DNA from: Acanthosepion esculentum
Lineage: Eukaryota > Mollusca > Cephalopoda > Sepiida > Sepiidae
DNA length: 64,000 bases
Direction of reading: 5' to 3'
Assembly: GCA_964036315.1 (NCBI GenBank)
Contig: OZ038517.1
Span: 16,311,713 to 16,375,712 of the forward strand
The notes under the pieces: model-generated
What the model saw: only the letters and a program-made list of their open reading frames with translations
Told to the model about the DNA's origin: nothing
Databases searched by the model: none
Translations under genes and position numbers: made by a program
Shown here: one piece after another, positions 1 to 12,280 of the stretch
Numbering within the stretch: the stretch's first letter is position 1
Layout of the letters: each line of letters starts with the position of its first letter

Positions 1-198
1 AAAAGCATCAATAATAAGATGGAATCAAACTAGTATTAAAATAATAGGAATAATGAAGAGTGGATCTGGCCAGAGGGTTGGGATAAAAAGCATCAATAAT
101 AAGATGGAATAAAACTAGTAATAAAATAATAGGAATAATGAAGAGTGGATCTGGCCAGAGGGTTGGGATAAAAAGCATCAATAATAAGATGGAATCAA

Positions 199-204
199 AC
201 TAGT
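199..204. repeat. ACTAGT 6-bp palindrome, phases 29-34 (example copy)
   Basis: A perfect 6-bp palindrome present in most of the 753 monomers. It is the SpeI recognition sequence, so digestion should give an 85-bp ladder. It is lost in defined variant classes: T31A (ACAAGT), C30G (AGTAGT), G33A (ACTAAT) and T34A (ACTAGA). These losses cluster between 27 and 37 kb and around 14-22 kb, so they also serve as markers for related blocks. Confidence 0.9.
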
Positions 205-234
205 AATAAAATAATAGGAATAATGAAGAGTGGA

Positions 235-244
235 TCTGGCCAGA
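235..244. repeat. TCTGGCCAGA 10-bp perfect palindrome, phases 65-74 (example copy)
   Basis: The longest inverted repeat in the monomer is this 10-bp perfect palindrome with core TGGCCA. It recurs about every 85 bp, giving hundreds of regularly spaced two-fold symmetric sites. It has no loop, so a stable hairpin is not expected; a dimeric DNA-binding protein could recognise it, but that is speculation. The monomer class at 53.5-58.5 kb breaks the symmetry with C66A, and others break it with C71A (20296, 23016, 25226), A72T (14091, 17746) or C70T (41281-43.0 kb, 49.7 kb). Confidence 0.85.
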
Positions 245-299
245 GGGTTGGGATAAAAAGCATCAATAATAAGATGGAATCAAACTAGTAATAAAATAA

Positions 300-735
300 T
301 AGGAATAATGAATAGTGGATCTGGCCAGAGGGTTGGGATAAAAAGCATCAATAATAAGATGGAATTAAACTAGTAATAAAATAATAGGAATAATGAAGAG
401 TGGATCTGGCCAGAGGGTTGGGATAAAAACCATCAATAATAAGATGGAATCAAACTAGTAATAAAATAATAGGAATAATGAAGAGTGGATCTGGCCAGAG
501 GGTTGGGATAAAAAGCATCAATAATAAGATGGAATCAAACTAGTAATAAAATAATAGGAATAATGAAGAGTGGATCTGGCCAGAGGGTTGGGATAAAAAC
601 CATCAATAATAAGATGGAATCAAACTAGTAATAAAATAATAGGAATAATGAAGAGTGGATCTGGCCAGAGGGTTGGGATAAAAAGCATCAATAATAAGAT
701 GGAATCAAACTAGTAATAAAATAATAGGAATAATG
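300..735. repeat. Duplicated block, copy 1 (69-monomer offset)
   Basis: A rare GAATAGTGG variant at about 311 and a rare GGAATTAAAC variant at 361 occur together here and again at about 6174 and 6224. Both offsets are 5,863 bp, which is 69x85 minus the two 1-nt deletions lying between. The phase-5 pattern of the next five monomers (G, C, G, C, G) is also the same in both places. The match breaks at the left, where phase 5 and the GAATAAAAC variant near 110 disagree. Confidence 0.85.
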
Positions 736-2805
736 AAGAGTGGATCTGGCCAGAGGGTTGGGATAAAAATAATCAATAATAAGATGGAATCAAACTAGTA
801 ATAAAATAATAGGAATAATGAAGAGTGGATCTGGCCAGAGGGTTGGGATAAAAAGCATCAATAATAAGATGGAATGAAACTAGTAATAAAATAATAGGAA
901 TAATGAAGAGTGGATCTGGCCAGAGAGTTGGGATAAAAAGCATCAATAATAAGATGGAATGAAACTAGTAATAAAACAATAGGAATAATGAAGAGTGGAT
1001 CTGGCCAGAGGGTTGGGATAAAAAGCATCAATAATAAGATGGAATGAAACTAGTAATAAAATAATAGGAATAATGAAGAGTTGATCTGGCCAGAGGGTTG
1101 GGATAAAAAGCATCAATAATAAGATGGAATGAAACTAGAAATAAAATAATAGGAATAATGAAGAGTGGATCTGGCCAGAGGGTTGGGATAAAAAGCATCA
1201 ATAATAAGATGGAATGAAACTAGTAATAAAATAATAGGAATAATGAAGAGTGGATCTGGCCAGAGAGTTGGGATAAAAAGCATCAATAATAAGATGGAAT
1301 GAAACTAGTAATAAAACAATAGGAATAATGAAGAGTGGATCTGGCCAGAGGGTTGGGATAAAAAGCATCAATAATAAGATGGAATGAAACTAGTAATAAA
1401 ACAATAGGAATAATGAAGAGTGGATCTGGCCAGAGGGTTGGGATAAAAAGCATCAATAATAAGATGGAATGAAACTAGTAATAAAATAATAGGAATAATG
1501 AAGAGTGGATCTGGCCAGAGGGTTGGGATAAAAAGCATCAATAATAAGATGGAATCAAACTAGTAATAAAATAATAGGAATAATGAAGAGTGGATCTGGC
1601 CAGAGGGTTGGGATAAAAAGCATCAATAATAAGATGGAATGAAACTAGTAATAAAATAATAGGAATAATGAAGAGTGGATCTGGCCAGAGAGTTGGGATA
1701 AAAAGCATCAATAATAAGATGGAATGAAACTAGTAATAAAACAATAGGAATAATGAAGAGTGGATCTGGCCAGAGGGTTGGGATAAAAAGCATCAATAAT
1801 AAGATGGAATGAAACTAGTAATAAAATAATAGGAATAATGAAGAGTGGATCTGGCCAGAGGGTTGGGATAAAAAACATCAATAATAAGATGGAATGAAAC
1901 TAGTAATAAAATAATAGGAATAATGAAGAGTGGATCTGGCCAGAGGGTTGGGATAAAAAGCATCAATAATAAGATGGAATCAAACTAGTAATAAAACAAT
2001 AGGAATAATGAAGAGTGGATCTGGCCAGAGGGTTGGGATAAAAAACATCAATAATAAGATGGAATGAAACTAGTAATAAAATAATAGGAATAATGAAGAG
2101 TGGATCTGTCCAGAGGGTTGGGATAAAAAGCATCAATAATAAGATGGAATCAAACTAGTAATAAAACAATAGGAATAATGAAGAGTGGATCTGGCCAGAG
2201 GGTTGGGATAAAAAGCATCAATAATAAGATGGAATGAAACTAGTAATAAAATAATAGGAATAATGAAGAGTGGATCTGGCCAGAGGGTTGGGATAAAAAA
2301 CATCAATAATAAGATGGAATCAAACTAGTAATAAAACAATAGGAATAATGAAGAGTGGATCTGGCCAGAGGGTTGGGATAAAAAGCATCAATAATAAGAT
2401 GGAATCAAACTAGTAATAAAACAATAGGAATAATGAAGAGTGGATCTGGCCAGAGGGTTGGGATAAAAAGCATCAATAATAAGATGGAATGAAACTAGTA
2501 ATAAAATAATAGGAATAATGAAGAGTGGATCTGGCCAGAGGGTTGGGATAAAAAGCATCAATAATAAGATGGAATCAAACTAGTAATAAAACAATAGGAA
2601 TAATGAAGAGTGGATCTGGCCAGAGGGTTGGGATAAAAAGCATCAATAATAAGATGGAATGAAACTAGTAATAAAATAATAGGAATAATGAAGAGTGGAT
2701 CTGGCCAGAGGGTTGGGATAAAAAGCATCAATAATTAGATGGAATCAAACTAGTAATAAAACAATAGGAATAATGAAGAGTGGATCTGGCCAGAGGGTTG
2801 GGATA

Positions 2806-2889
2806 AAAAGCATCAATAATAAGATGGAATCAAACTAGTAATAAAACAATAGGAATAATGAAGAGTGGATCTGGCCAGAGGGTGGGATA
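2806..2889. repeat. 84-bp length-variant monomer
   Basis: The sequence reads GAGGGTGGGATAA instead of GAGGGTTGGGATAA: one T is missing at phases 78-79. The phase of all later monomers moves by one base from here. Not seen elsewhere in the window. Confidence 0.9.
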
Positions 2890-3428
2890 AAAAGCATCAA
2901 TAATAAGATGGAATGAAACTAGTAATAAAATAATAGGAATAATGAAGAGTGGATCTGGCCAGAGGGTTGGGATAAAAAGCATCAATAATAAGATGGAATC
3001 AAACTAGTAATAAAACAATAGGAATAATGAAGAGTGGATCTGGCCAGAGGGTTGGGATAAAAAGCATCAATAATAAGATGGAATGAAACTAGTAATAAAA
3101 TAATAGGAATAATGAAGAGTGGATCTGGCCAGAGGGTTGGGATAAAAAGCATCAATAATAAGATGGAATCAAACTAGTAATAAAACAATAGGAATAATGA
3201 AGAGTGGATCTGGCCAGAGGGTTGGGATAAAAAGCATCAATAATAAGATGGAATGAAACTAGTAATAAAACAATAGGAATAATGAAGAGTGGATCTGGCC
3301 AGAGGGTTGGGATAAAAAGCATCAATAATAAGATGGAATCAAACTAGTAATAAAACAATAGGAATAATGAAGAGTGGATCTGGCCAGAGGGTTGGGATAA
3401 AAAGCATCAATAATAAGATGGAATGAAA

Positions 3429-5785
3429 CTAGTAACAAAATAATAGGAATAATGAAGAGTGGATCTGGCCAGAGGGTTGGGATAAAAAGCATCCATAATA
3501 AGATGGAATCAAACTAGTAATAAAACAATAGGAATAATGAAGAGTGGATCTGGCCAGAGGGTTGGGATAAAAAGCATCAATAATAAGATGGAATGAAACT
3601 AGTAATAAAATAATAGGAATAATGAAGAGTGGATCTGGCCAGAGGGTTGGGATAAAAAGCATCAATAATAAGATGGAATGAAACTAGTAATAAAACAATA
3701 GGAATACTGAAGAGTGGATCTGGCCAGAGGGTTGGGATAAAAAGCATCAATAATAAGATGGAATCAAACTAGTAATAAAACAATAGGGATAATGAAGAGT
3801 GGATCTGGCCAGAGGGTTGGGATAAAAAGCATCAATAATAAGATGGAATGAAACTAGTAATAAAATAATAGGAATAATGAAGAGTGGATCTGGCCAGAGG
3901 GTTGGGATAAAAAGCATCAATAATAAGATGGAATGAAACTAGTAATAAAACAATAGGAATAATGAAGAGTGGATCTGGCCAGAGGGTTGGGATAAAAAGC
4001 ATCAATAATAAGATGGAATCAAACTAGTAATAAAACAATAGGAATAATGAAGAGTGGATCTGGCCAGAGGGTTGGGATAAAAAGCATCAATAATAAGATG
4101 GAATCAAACTAGTAATAAAACAATAGGAATAATGAAGAGTGGATCTGGCCAGAGGGTTGGGATAAAAAGCATCAATAATAAGATGGAATGAAACTAGTAA
4201 TAAAATAATAGGAATAATGAAGAGTGGATCTGGCCAGAGGTTTGGGATAAAAAGCATCCATAATAAGATGGAATCAAACTAGTAATAAAACAATAGGAAT
4301 AATGAAGAGTGGATCTGGCCAGAGGGTTGGGATAAAAAGCATCAATAATAAGATGGAATGAAACTAGTAATAAAATAATAGGAATAATGAAGAGTGGATC
4401 TGGCCAGAGGGTTGGGATGAAAAGCATCAATAATAAGATGGAATCAAACTAGTAATAAAACAATAGGAATAATGAAGAGTGGATCTGGCCAGAGGGTTGG
4501 GATAAAAAGCATCAATAATAAGATGGAATCAAACTAGTAATAAAACAATAGGAATAATGAAGAGTGGATCTGGCCAGACGGTTGGGATAAAAAGCATCAA
4601 TAATAAGATGGAATCAAACTAGTAATAAAATAATAGGAATAATGAAGAGTGGATCTGGCCAGAGGGTTGGGATAAAAAGCATCAATAATAAGATGGAATG
4701 AAACTAGTAATAAAATAATAGGAATAATGAAGAGTGGATCTGGCCAGAGGGTTGGGATAAAAAGCATCAATAATAAGATGGAATGAAACTAGTAATAAAA
4801 TAATAGGAATAATGAAGAGTGGATCTGGCCAGAGGGTTGGGACAAAAAGCATCCATAATAAGATGGAATCAAACTAGTAATAAAACAATAGGAATAATGA
4901 AGAGTGGATCTGGCCAGAGGGTTGGGATAAAAAGCATCAATAATAAGATGGAATGAAACTAGTAATAAAATAATAGGAATAATGAAGAGTGGATCTGGCC
5001 AGAGGGTTGGGATAAAAAGCATCAATAATAAGATGGAATCAAACTAGTAATAAAACAATAGGAATAATGAAGAGTGGATCTGGCCAGAGGGTTGGGATAA
5101 AAAGCATCAATAATAAGATGGAATGAAACTAGTAATAAAATAATAGGAATAATGAAGAGTGGATCTGGCCAGAGGGTTGGGTTAAAAAGCATCAATAATA
5201 AGATGGAATGAAACTAGTAATAAAACAATAGGAATAATGAAGAGTGGATCTGGCCAGAGGGTTGGGATAAAAAGCATCAATAATAAGATGGAATCAAACT
5301 AGTAATAAAACAATAGGAATAATGAAGAGTGCATCTGGCCAGAGGGTTGGGATAAAAAGCATCAATAATAAGATGGAATGAAACTAGTAATAAAATAATA
5401 GGAATAATGAAGAGTGGATCTGGCCAGAGGGTTGGGATAAAAGCATCAATAATAAGATGGAATCAAACTAGTAATAAAACAATAGGAATAATGAAGAGTG
5501 GATCTGGCCAGAGGGTTGGGATAAAAAGCATCAATAATAAGATGGAATCAAACTAGTAATAAAACAATAGGAATAATGAAGAGTGGATCTGGCCAGAGGG
5601 TTGGGATAAAAAGCATCAATAATAAGATGTAATCAAACTAGTAATAAAACAATAGGAATAATGAAGAGTGGATCTGGCCAGAGGGTTGGGATAAAAAGCA
5701 TCAATAATAAGATGGAATGAAACTAGTAATAAAATAATAGGAATAATGAAGAGTGGATCTGGCCAGAGGGTTGGGATAAAAAGCA
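3429..5785. repeat. Local higher-order repeat marked by the ATCCATAAT variant
   Basis: The rare A10C variant (ATCCATAATAAG) occurs at 3491, 4256, 4851 and 5785, spaced 9, 7 and 11 monomers apart; the last spacing is one base short because of the deletion near 5441. At 3491, 4256 and 4851 the marked monomer is C26/C42 and sits between G26/T42 monomers, so a three-monomer module was copied. The near-identical minus-strand open frames at 3429-3665, 4194-4430 and 4789-5025 come from this duplication and are not genes. Confidence 0.85.
5440..5523. repeat. 84-bp length-variant monomer
   Basis: One A is missing from the A-run at the monomer junction (GGGATAAAAGC instead of GGGATAAAAAGC). It is a homopolymer-length change, so a sequencing or consensus error cannot be excluded. 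Confidence 0.8.
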
Positions 5786-6162
5786 TCCATAATAAGATGG
5801 AATCAAACTAGTAATAAAACAATAGGAATAATGAAGAGTGGATCTGGCCAGAGGGTTGGGATAAAAAGCATCAATAATAAGATGGAATCAAACTAGTAAT
5901 AAAATAATAGGAATAATGAAGAGTGGATCTGGCCAGAGGGTTGGGATAAAAACCATCAATAATAAGATGGAATCAAACTAGTAATAAAATAATAGGAATA
6001 ATGAAGAGTGGATCTGGCCAGAGGGTTGGGATAAAAACCATCAATAATAAGATGGAATCAAACTAGTAATAAAATAATAGGAATAATGAAGAGTGGATCT
6101 GGCCAGAGGGTTGGGATAAAAACCATCAATAATAAGATGGAATCAAACTAGTAATAAAATAA

Positions 6163-6598
6163 TAGGAATAATGAATAGTGGATCTGGCCAGAGGGTTGGG
6201 ATAAAAAGCATCAATAATAAGATGGAATTAAACTAGTAATAAAATAATAGGAATAATGAAGAGTGGATCTGGCCAGAGGGTTGGGATAAAAACCATCAAT
6301 AATAAGATGGAATCAAACTAGTAATAAAATAATAGGAATAATGAAGAGTGGATCTGGCCAGAGGGTTGGGATAAAAAGCATCAATAATAAGATGGAATCA
6401 AACTAGTAATAAAATAATAGGAATAATGAAGAGTGGATCTGGCCAGAGGGTTGGGATCAAAACCATCAATAATAAGATGGAATCAAACTAGTAATAAAAT
6501 AATAGGAATAATGAAGAGTGGATCTGGCCAGAGGGTTGGGATAAAAAGCATCAATAATAAGATGGAATGAACTAGTAATAAAATAATAGGAATAATGA
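6163..6598. repeat. Duplicated block, copy 2 (69-monomer offset)
   Basis: This block repeats the marker pair and the G-C-G-C-G phase-5 pattern of 300-735. Just downstream the GAGAGTTGGG variant (phase 76 A) is at 6613 and 6953, matching 921 and 1261 in the first copy with the same 340-bp spacing, but the offset has dropped to 67 monomers. This implies that two monomers were lost from this copy, or gained in the other, after duplication. Confidence 0.8.
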
Positions 6599-6627
6599 AG
6601 AGTGGATCTGGCCAGAGAGTTGGGATA
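6544..6627. repeat. 84-bp length-variant monomer
   Basis: The sequence reads GAATGAACTAG instead of GAATGAAACTAG, one A short at phases 27-29. It lies just right of the 6163-6598 duplicated block and is absent from the sister copy, so it arose after that duplication. Confidence 0.9.
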
Positions 6628-8269
6628 AAAAGCATCAATAATAAGATGGAATGAAACTAGTAATAAAACAATAGGAATAATGAAGAGTGGATCTGTCCAG
6701 AGGGTTGGGATAAAAAGCATCAATAATAAGATGGAATGAAACTAGTAATAAAATAATAGGAATAATGAAGAGTGGATCTGGCCAGAGGGTTGGGATAAAA
6801 AGCATCAATAATAAGATGGAATGAAACTAGTAATAAAATAATAGGAATAATGAAGAGTGGATCTGGCCAGAGGGTTGGGATAAAAAGCATCAATAATAAG
6901 ATGGAATGAAACTAGTAATAAAATAATAGGAATAATGAAGAGTGGATCTGGCCAGAGAGTTGGGATAAAAAGCATCAATAATAAGATGGAATGAAACTAG
7001 TAATAAAACAATAGGAATAATGAAGAGTGGATCTGGCCAGAGGGTTGGGATAAAAAGCATCAATAATAAGATGGAATGAAACTAGTAATAAAACAATAGG
7101 AATAATGAAGAGTGGATCTGGCCAGAGGGTTGGGATAAAAAGCATCAATAATAAGATGGAATGAAACTAGTAATAAAATAATAGGAATAATGAAGAGTGG
7201 ATCTGGCCAGAGGGTTGGGATAAAAAGCATCAATAATAAGATGGAATCAAACTAGTAATAAAATAATAGGAATAATGAAGAGTGGATCTGGCCAGAGGGT
7301 TGGGATAAAAAGCATCAATAATAAGATGGAATGAAACTAGTAATAAAATAATAGGAATAATGAAGAGTGGATCTGGCCAGAGGGTTGGGATAAAAAGCAT
7401 CAATAATAAGATGGAATGAAACTAGTAATAAAATAATAGGAATAATGAAGAGTGGATCTGGCCAGAGAGTTGGGATAAAAAGCATCAATAATAAGATGGA
7501 ATGAAACTAGTAATAAAACAATAGGAATAATGAAGAGTGGATCTGGCCAGAGGGTTGGGATAAAAAGCATCAATAATAAGATGGAATGAAACTAGTAATA
7601 AAATAATAGGAATAATGAAGAGTGGATCTGGCCAGAGGGTTGGGATAAAAAGCATCAATAATAAGATGGAATGAAACTAGTAATAAAATAATAGGAATAA
7701 TGAAGAGTGGATCTGGCCAGAGAGTTGGGATAAAAAGCATCAATAATAAGATGGAATGAAACTAGTAATAAAACAATAGGAATAATGAAGAGTGGATCTG
7801 GCCAGAGGGTTGGGATAAAAACCATCAATAATAAGATGGAATCAAACTAGTAATAAAACAATAGGAATAATGAAGAGTGGATCTGGCCAGAGGGTTGGGA
7901 TAAAAAGCATCAATAATAAGATGGAATCAAACTAGTAATAAAATAATAGGAATAATGAAGAGTGGATCTGGCCAGAGGGTTGGGATAAAAAGCATCAATA
8001 ATAAGATGGAATCAAACTAGTAATAAAATAATAGGAATAATGAAGAGTGGATCTGGCCAGAAAGTTGGGATAAAAAGCATCAATAATAAGATTGAATCAA
8101 ACTAGTAATAAAATAATAGGAATAATGAAGAGTGGATCTGGCCAGAAAGTTGGGATAAAAAGCATCAATAATAAGATGGAATCAAACTAGTAATAAAATA
8201 ATAGGAATAATGAAGAGTGGATCTGGCCAGAGGGTTGGGATAAAAAGCATCAATAATAAGATGGAATCA

Positions 8270-9970
8270 AACTAGTAATAAAACAATAGGAATAATGAAG
8301 AGTGGATCTGGCCAGAGGGTTGGGATAAAAAGCATCAATAATAAGATGGAATCAAACTAGTAATAAAACAATAGGAATAATGAAGAGTGGATCTGGCCAG
8401 AGGGTTGGGATAAAAAGCATCAATAATAAGATGGAATGAAACTAGTAATAAAACAATAGGAATAATGAAGAGTGGATCTGGCCAGAGGGTTGGGATAAAA
8501 AGCATCAATAATAAGATGGAATCAAACTAGTAATAAAACAATAGGAATAATGAAGAGTGGATCTGGCCAGAGGGTTGGGATAAAAAGCATCAATAATAAG
8601 ATGGAATCAAACTAGTAATAAAACAATAGGAATAATGAAGAGTGGATCTGGCCAGAGGGTTGGGATAAAAAGCATCAATAATAAGATGGAATCAAACTAG
8701 TAATAAAACAATAGGAATAATGAAGAGTGGATCTGGCCAGAGGGTTGGGATAAAAAGCATCAATAATAAGATGGAATCAAACTAGTAATAAAATAAAAGG
8801 AATAATGATGAGTGGATCTGGCCAGAGGGTTGGGATAAAAAGCATCAATAATAAGATGGAATCAAACTAGTAATAAAATAATAGGAATAATGAAGAGTGG
8901 ATCTGGCCAGAGGGTTGGGATAAAAACCATCAATAATAAGATGGAATCAAACTAGTAATAAAACAATAGGAATAATGAAGAGTGGATCTGGCCAGAGGGT
9001 TGGGATAAAAAGCATCAATAATAAGATGGAATCAAACTAGTAATAAAACAATAGGAATAATGAAGAGTGGATCTGGCCAGAGGGTTGGGATAAAAAGCAT
9101 CAATAATAAGATGGAATGAAACTAGTAATAAAACAATAGGAATAATGAAGAGTGGATCTGGCCAGAGGGTTGGGATAAAAAGCATCAATAATAAGATGGA
9201 ATCAAACTAGTAATAAAACAATAGGAATAATGAAGAGTGGATCTGGCCAGAGGGTTGGGATAAAAAGCATCAATAATAAGATGGAATCAAACTAGTAATA
9301 AAACAATAGGAATAATGAAGAGTGGATCTGGCCAGAGGGTTGGGATAAAAAGCATCAATAATAAGATGGAATGAAACTAGTAATAAAACAATAGGAATAA
9401 TGAAGAGTGGATCTGGCCAGAGGGTTGGGATAAAAAGCATCAATAATAAGATGGAATCAAACTAGTAATAAAACAATAGGAATAATGAAGAGTGGATCTG
9501 GCCAGAGGGTTGGGATAAAAAGCATCAATAATAAGATGGAATCAAACTAGTAATAAAACAATAGGAATAATGAAGAGTGGATCTGGCCAGAGGGTTGGGA
9601 TAAAAAGCATCAATAATAAGATGGAATCAAACTAGTAATAAAATAATAGGAATAATGATGAGTGGATCTGGCCAGAGGGTTGGGATAAAAAGCATCAATA
9701 ATAAGATGGAATCAAACTAGTAATAAAATAATAGGAATAATGAAGAGTGGATCTGGCCAGAGGGTTGGGATAAAAACCATCAATAATAAGATGGAATCAA
9801 ACCAGTAATAAAACAATAGGAATAATGAAGAGTGGATCTGGCCAGAGGGTTGGGATAAAAAGCATCAATAATAAGATGGAATGAAACTAGTAATAAAATA
9901 ATAGGAATAATGAAGAGTGGATCTGGCCAGAGGGTTGGGATAAAAACCATCAATAATAAGATGGAATCAA
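8270..9970. repeat. 10-monomer (850 bp) tandem duplication
   Basis: The ATGATGAGTGG variant at 8801 recurs at 9651 and the phase-5 C monomer near 8921 recurs near 9771, both 850 bp apart. The first copy also has AAATAAAAGG at 8791, which the second lacks, so it changed after duplication. Phase-26 states agree only in part towards the left edge, so the boundary is approximate. Confidence 0.75.
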
Positions 9971-10410
9971 ACTAGTAATAAAACAATAGGAATAATGAAG
10001 AGTGGATCTGGCCAGAGGGTTGGGATAAAAAGCATCAATAATAAGATGGAATCAAACTAGTAATAAAATAATAGGAATAATGAAGAGTGGATCTGGCCAG
10101 AGGGTTGGGATAAAAAGCATCAATAATAAGATGGAATCAAACTAGTAATAAAATAATAGGAATAATGAAGAGTGGATCTGGCCAGAGGGTTGGGATAAAA
10201 AGCATCAATAATAAGATGGAATCAAACTAGTAATAAAATAATAGGAATAATGAAGAGTGGATCTGGCCAGAGGGTTGGGATAAAAAGCATCAATAATAAG
10301 ATGGAATCAAACTAGTAATAAAATAATAGGAATAATGAAGAGTGGATCTGGCCAGAGGGTTGGGATAAAAAGCATCAATAATAAGATGGAATCAAACTAG
10401 TAATAAAATA

Positions 10411-12280
10411 ATAGAAATAATGAAGAGTGGATCTGGCCAGAGGGTTGGGATAAAAACCATCAATAATAAGATGGAATCAAACTAGTAATAAAACAATAGG
10501 AATAATGAAGAGTGGATCTGGCCAGAGGGTTGGGATAAAAAGCATCAATAATAAGATGGAATCAAACTAGTAATAAAATAATAGGAATAATGAAGAGTGG
10601 ATCTGGCCAGAGGGTTGGGATAAAAAGCATCAATAATAAGATGGAATCAAACTAGTAATAAAACAATAGGAATAATGAAGAGTGGATCTGGCCAGAGGGT
10701 TGGGATAAAAAGCGTCAATAATAAGATGGAATCAAACTAGTAATAAAATAATAGGAATAATGAAGAGTGGATCTGGCCAGAGGGTTGGGATAAAAAGCAT
10801 CAATAATAAGATGGAATGAAACTAGTAATAAAATAATAGGAATAATGAAGAGTGGAACTGGCCAGAGGGTTGGGATAAAAAGCATCAATAATAAGATGGA
10901 ATCAAACTAGTAATAAAATAATAGGAATAATGAAGAGTGGATCTGGCCAGAGGGTTGGGATAAAAAGCATCAATAATAAGATGGAATCAAACTAGTAATA
11001 AAATAATAGGAATAATGAAGAGTGGATCTGGCCAGAGGGTTGGGATAAAAAGCATCAATAATAAGATGGAATGAAACTAGTAATAAAATAATAGAAATAA
11101 TGAAGAGTGGATCTGGCCAGAAGGTTGGGATAAAAACCATCAATAATAAGATGGAATCAAACTAGTAATAAAACAATAGGAATAATGAAGAGTGGATCTG
11201 GCCAGAGGGTTGGGATAAAAAGCATCAATAATAAGATGGAATCAAACTAGTAATAAAACAATAGGAATAATGAAGAGTGGATCTGGCCAGAGGGTTGGGA
11301 TAAAAAGCATCAATAATAAGATGGAATCAAACTAGTAATAAAACAATAGGAATAATGAAGAGTGGATCTGGCCAGAGGGTTGGGATAAAAAGCATCAATA
11401 ATAAGATGGAATCAAACTAGTAATAAAACAATAGGAATAATGAAGAGTGGATCTGGCCAGAGGGTTGGGATAAAAAGCATCAATAATAAGATGGAATCAA
11501 ACTAGTAATAAAATAATAGGAATAATGAAGAGTGGATCTGGCCAGAGGGTTGGGATAAAAAGCATCAATAATAAGATGGAATGAAACTAGTAATAAAATA
11601 ATAGGAATAATGAAGAGTGGATCTGGCCAGAGGGTTGGGATAAAAAGCATCAATAATAAGATGGAATGAAACTAGTAATAAAATAATAGGAATAATGAAG
11701 AGTGGATCTGGCCAGAGGGTTGGGATAAAAAGCATCAATAATAAGATGGAATCAAACTAGTAATAAAATAATAGGAATAATGAAGAGTGGATCTGGCCAG
11801 AGGGTTGGGATAAAAAGCATCAATAATAAGATGGAATGAAACTAGTAATAAAATAATAGGAATAATGAAGAGTGGATCTGGCCAGAGGGTTGGGATAAAA
11901 AGCATCAATAATAAGATGGAATGAAACTAGTAATAAAATAATAGGAATAATGAAGAGTGGATCTGGCCAGAGGGTTGGGATAAAAAGCATCAATAATAAG
12001 ATGGAATCAAACTAGTAATAAAATAATAGGAATAATGAAGAGTGGATCTGGCCAGAGGGTTGGGATAAAAAGCATCAATAATAAGATGGAATCAAACTAG
12101 TAATAAAACAATAGGAATAATGAAGAGTGGATCTGGCCAGAGGGTTGGGATAAAAAGCATCAATAATAAGATGGAATCAAACTAGTAATAAAATAATAGG
12201 AATAATGAAGAGTGGATCTGGCCAGAGGGTTGGGATAAAAAGCATCAATAATAAGATGGAATGAAACTAGTAATAAAATA
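10411..12280. repeat. Composite higher-order unit: 8-mer followed by 14-mer
   Basis: The ATAGAAATAA variant (phase 48 A) punctuates the array at 10411, 11091 and 12281, giving an 8-mer and then a 14-mer; a phase-5 C monomer always follows it. The same pair recurs from 12281 as an 8-mer and a 15-mer. The variant strings of the two 8-mers agree at six of eight monomers by my reading. The 14-mer and 15-mer strings are the same apart from one inserted monomer that carries ATAAGAATAA at 13131. Confidence 0.8.

Larger units (their letters stand above)
171..255 (+). repeat. Representative consensus monomer (85 bp)
   Basis: This copy carries the common state at the main variable sites: G at phase 5, C at 26, T at 42, T at 54. 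It starts with AAAAGCATC and ends with GTTGGGATA. The first two thirds is A/T-rich with AAT/ATA-like triplets; two similar tracts, AATAATAAG from phase 10 and AATAATAGG from about phase 40, hint that the monomer grew from a shorter internal duplication. The last third, phases 55-82, is G-rich and holds most of the GC. There is no CpG in the consensus. Length 85 = 3x28+1, so a reading frame is not maintained from copy to copy. Confidence 0.97.

Noticed and set aside
235..244. Palindrome as a transcription terminator or cruciform
   Set aside because: Ten bases without a loop form only a very short stem and no T-run follows. It is reported as a recurring palindrome only.
3429..5025. Three near-identical 78-codon minus-strand open frames (3429-3665, 4194-4430, 4789-5025)
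   Set aside because: They are the same stretch of satellite copied at 9- and 7-monomer offsets. G at phase 26 removes a minus-strand TGA, which lets a frame run about 255 bp until it meets the remaining stops. The product is a T-rich by-product with no recognisable domain.
6466..6723. Other minus-strand open frames of 68-85 codons (6466-6723, 36640-36846, 38850-39107, 51686-51943, 63413-63670)
   Set aside because: All lie inside the satellite and all have lengths near 255 bp, the expected limit for an 85-bp repeat read through its three frames. No gene evidence.
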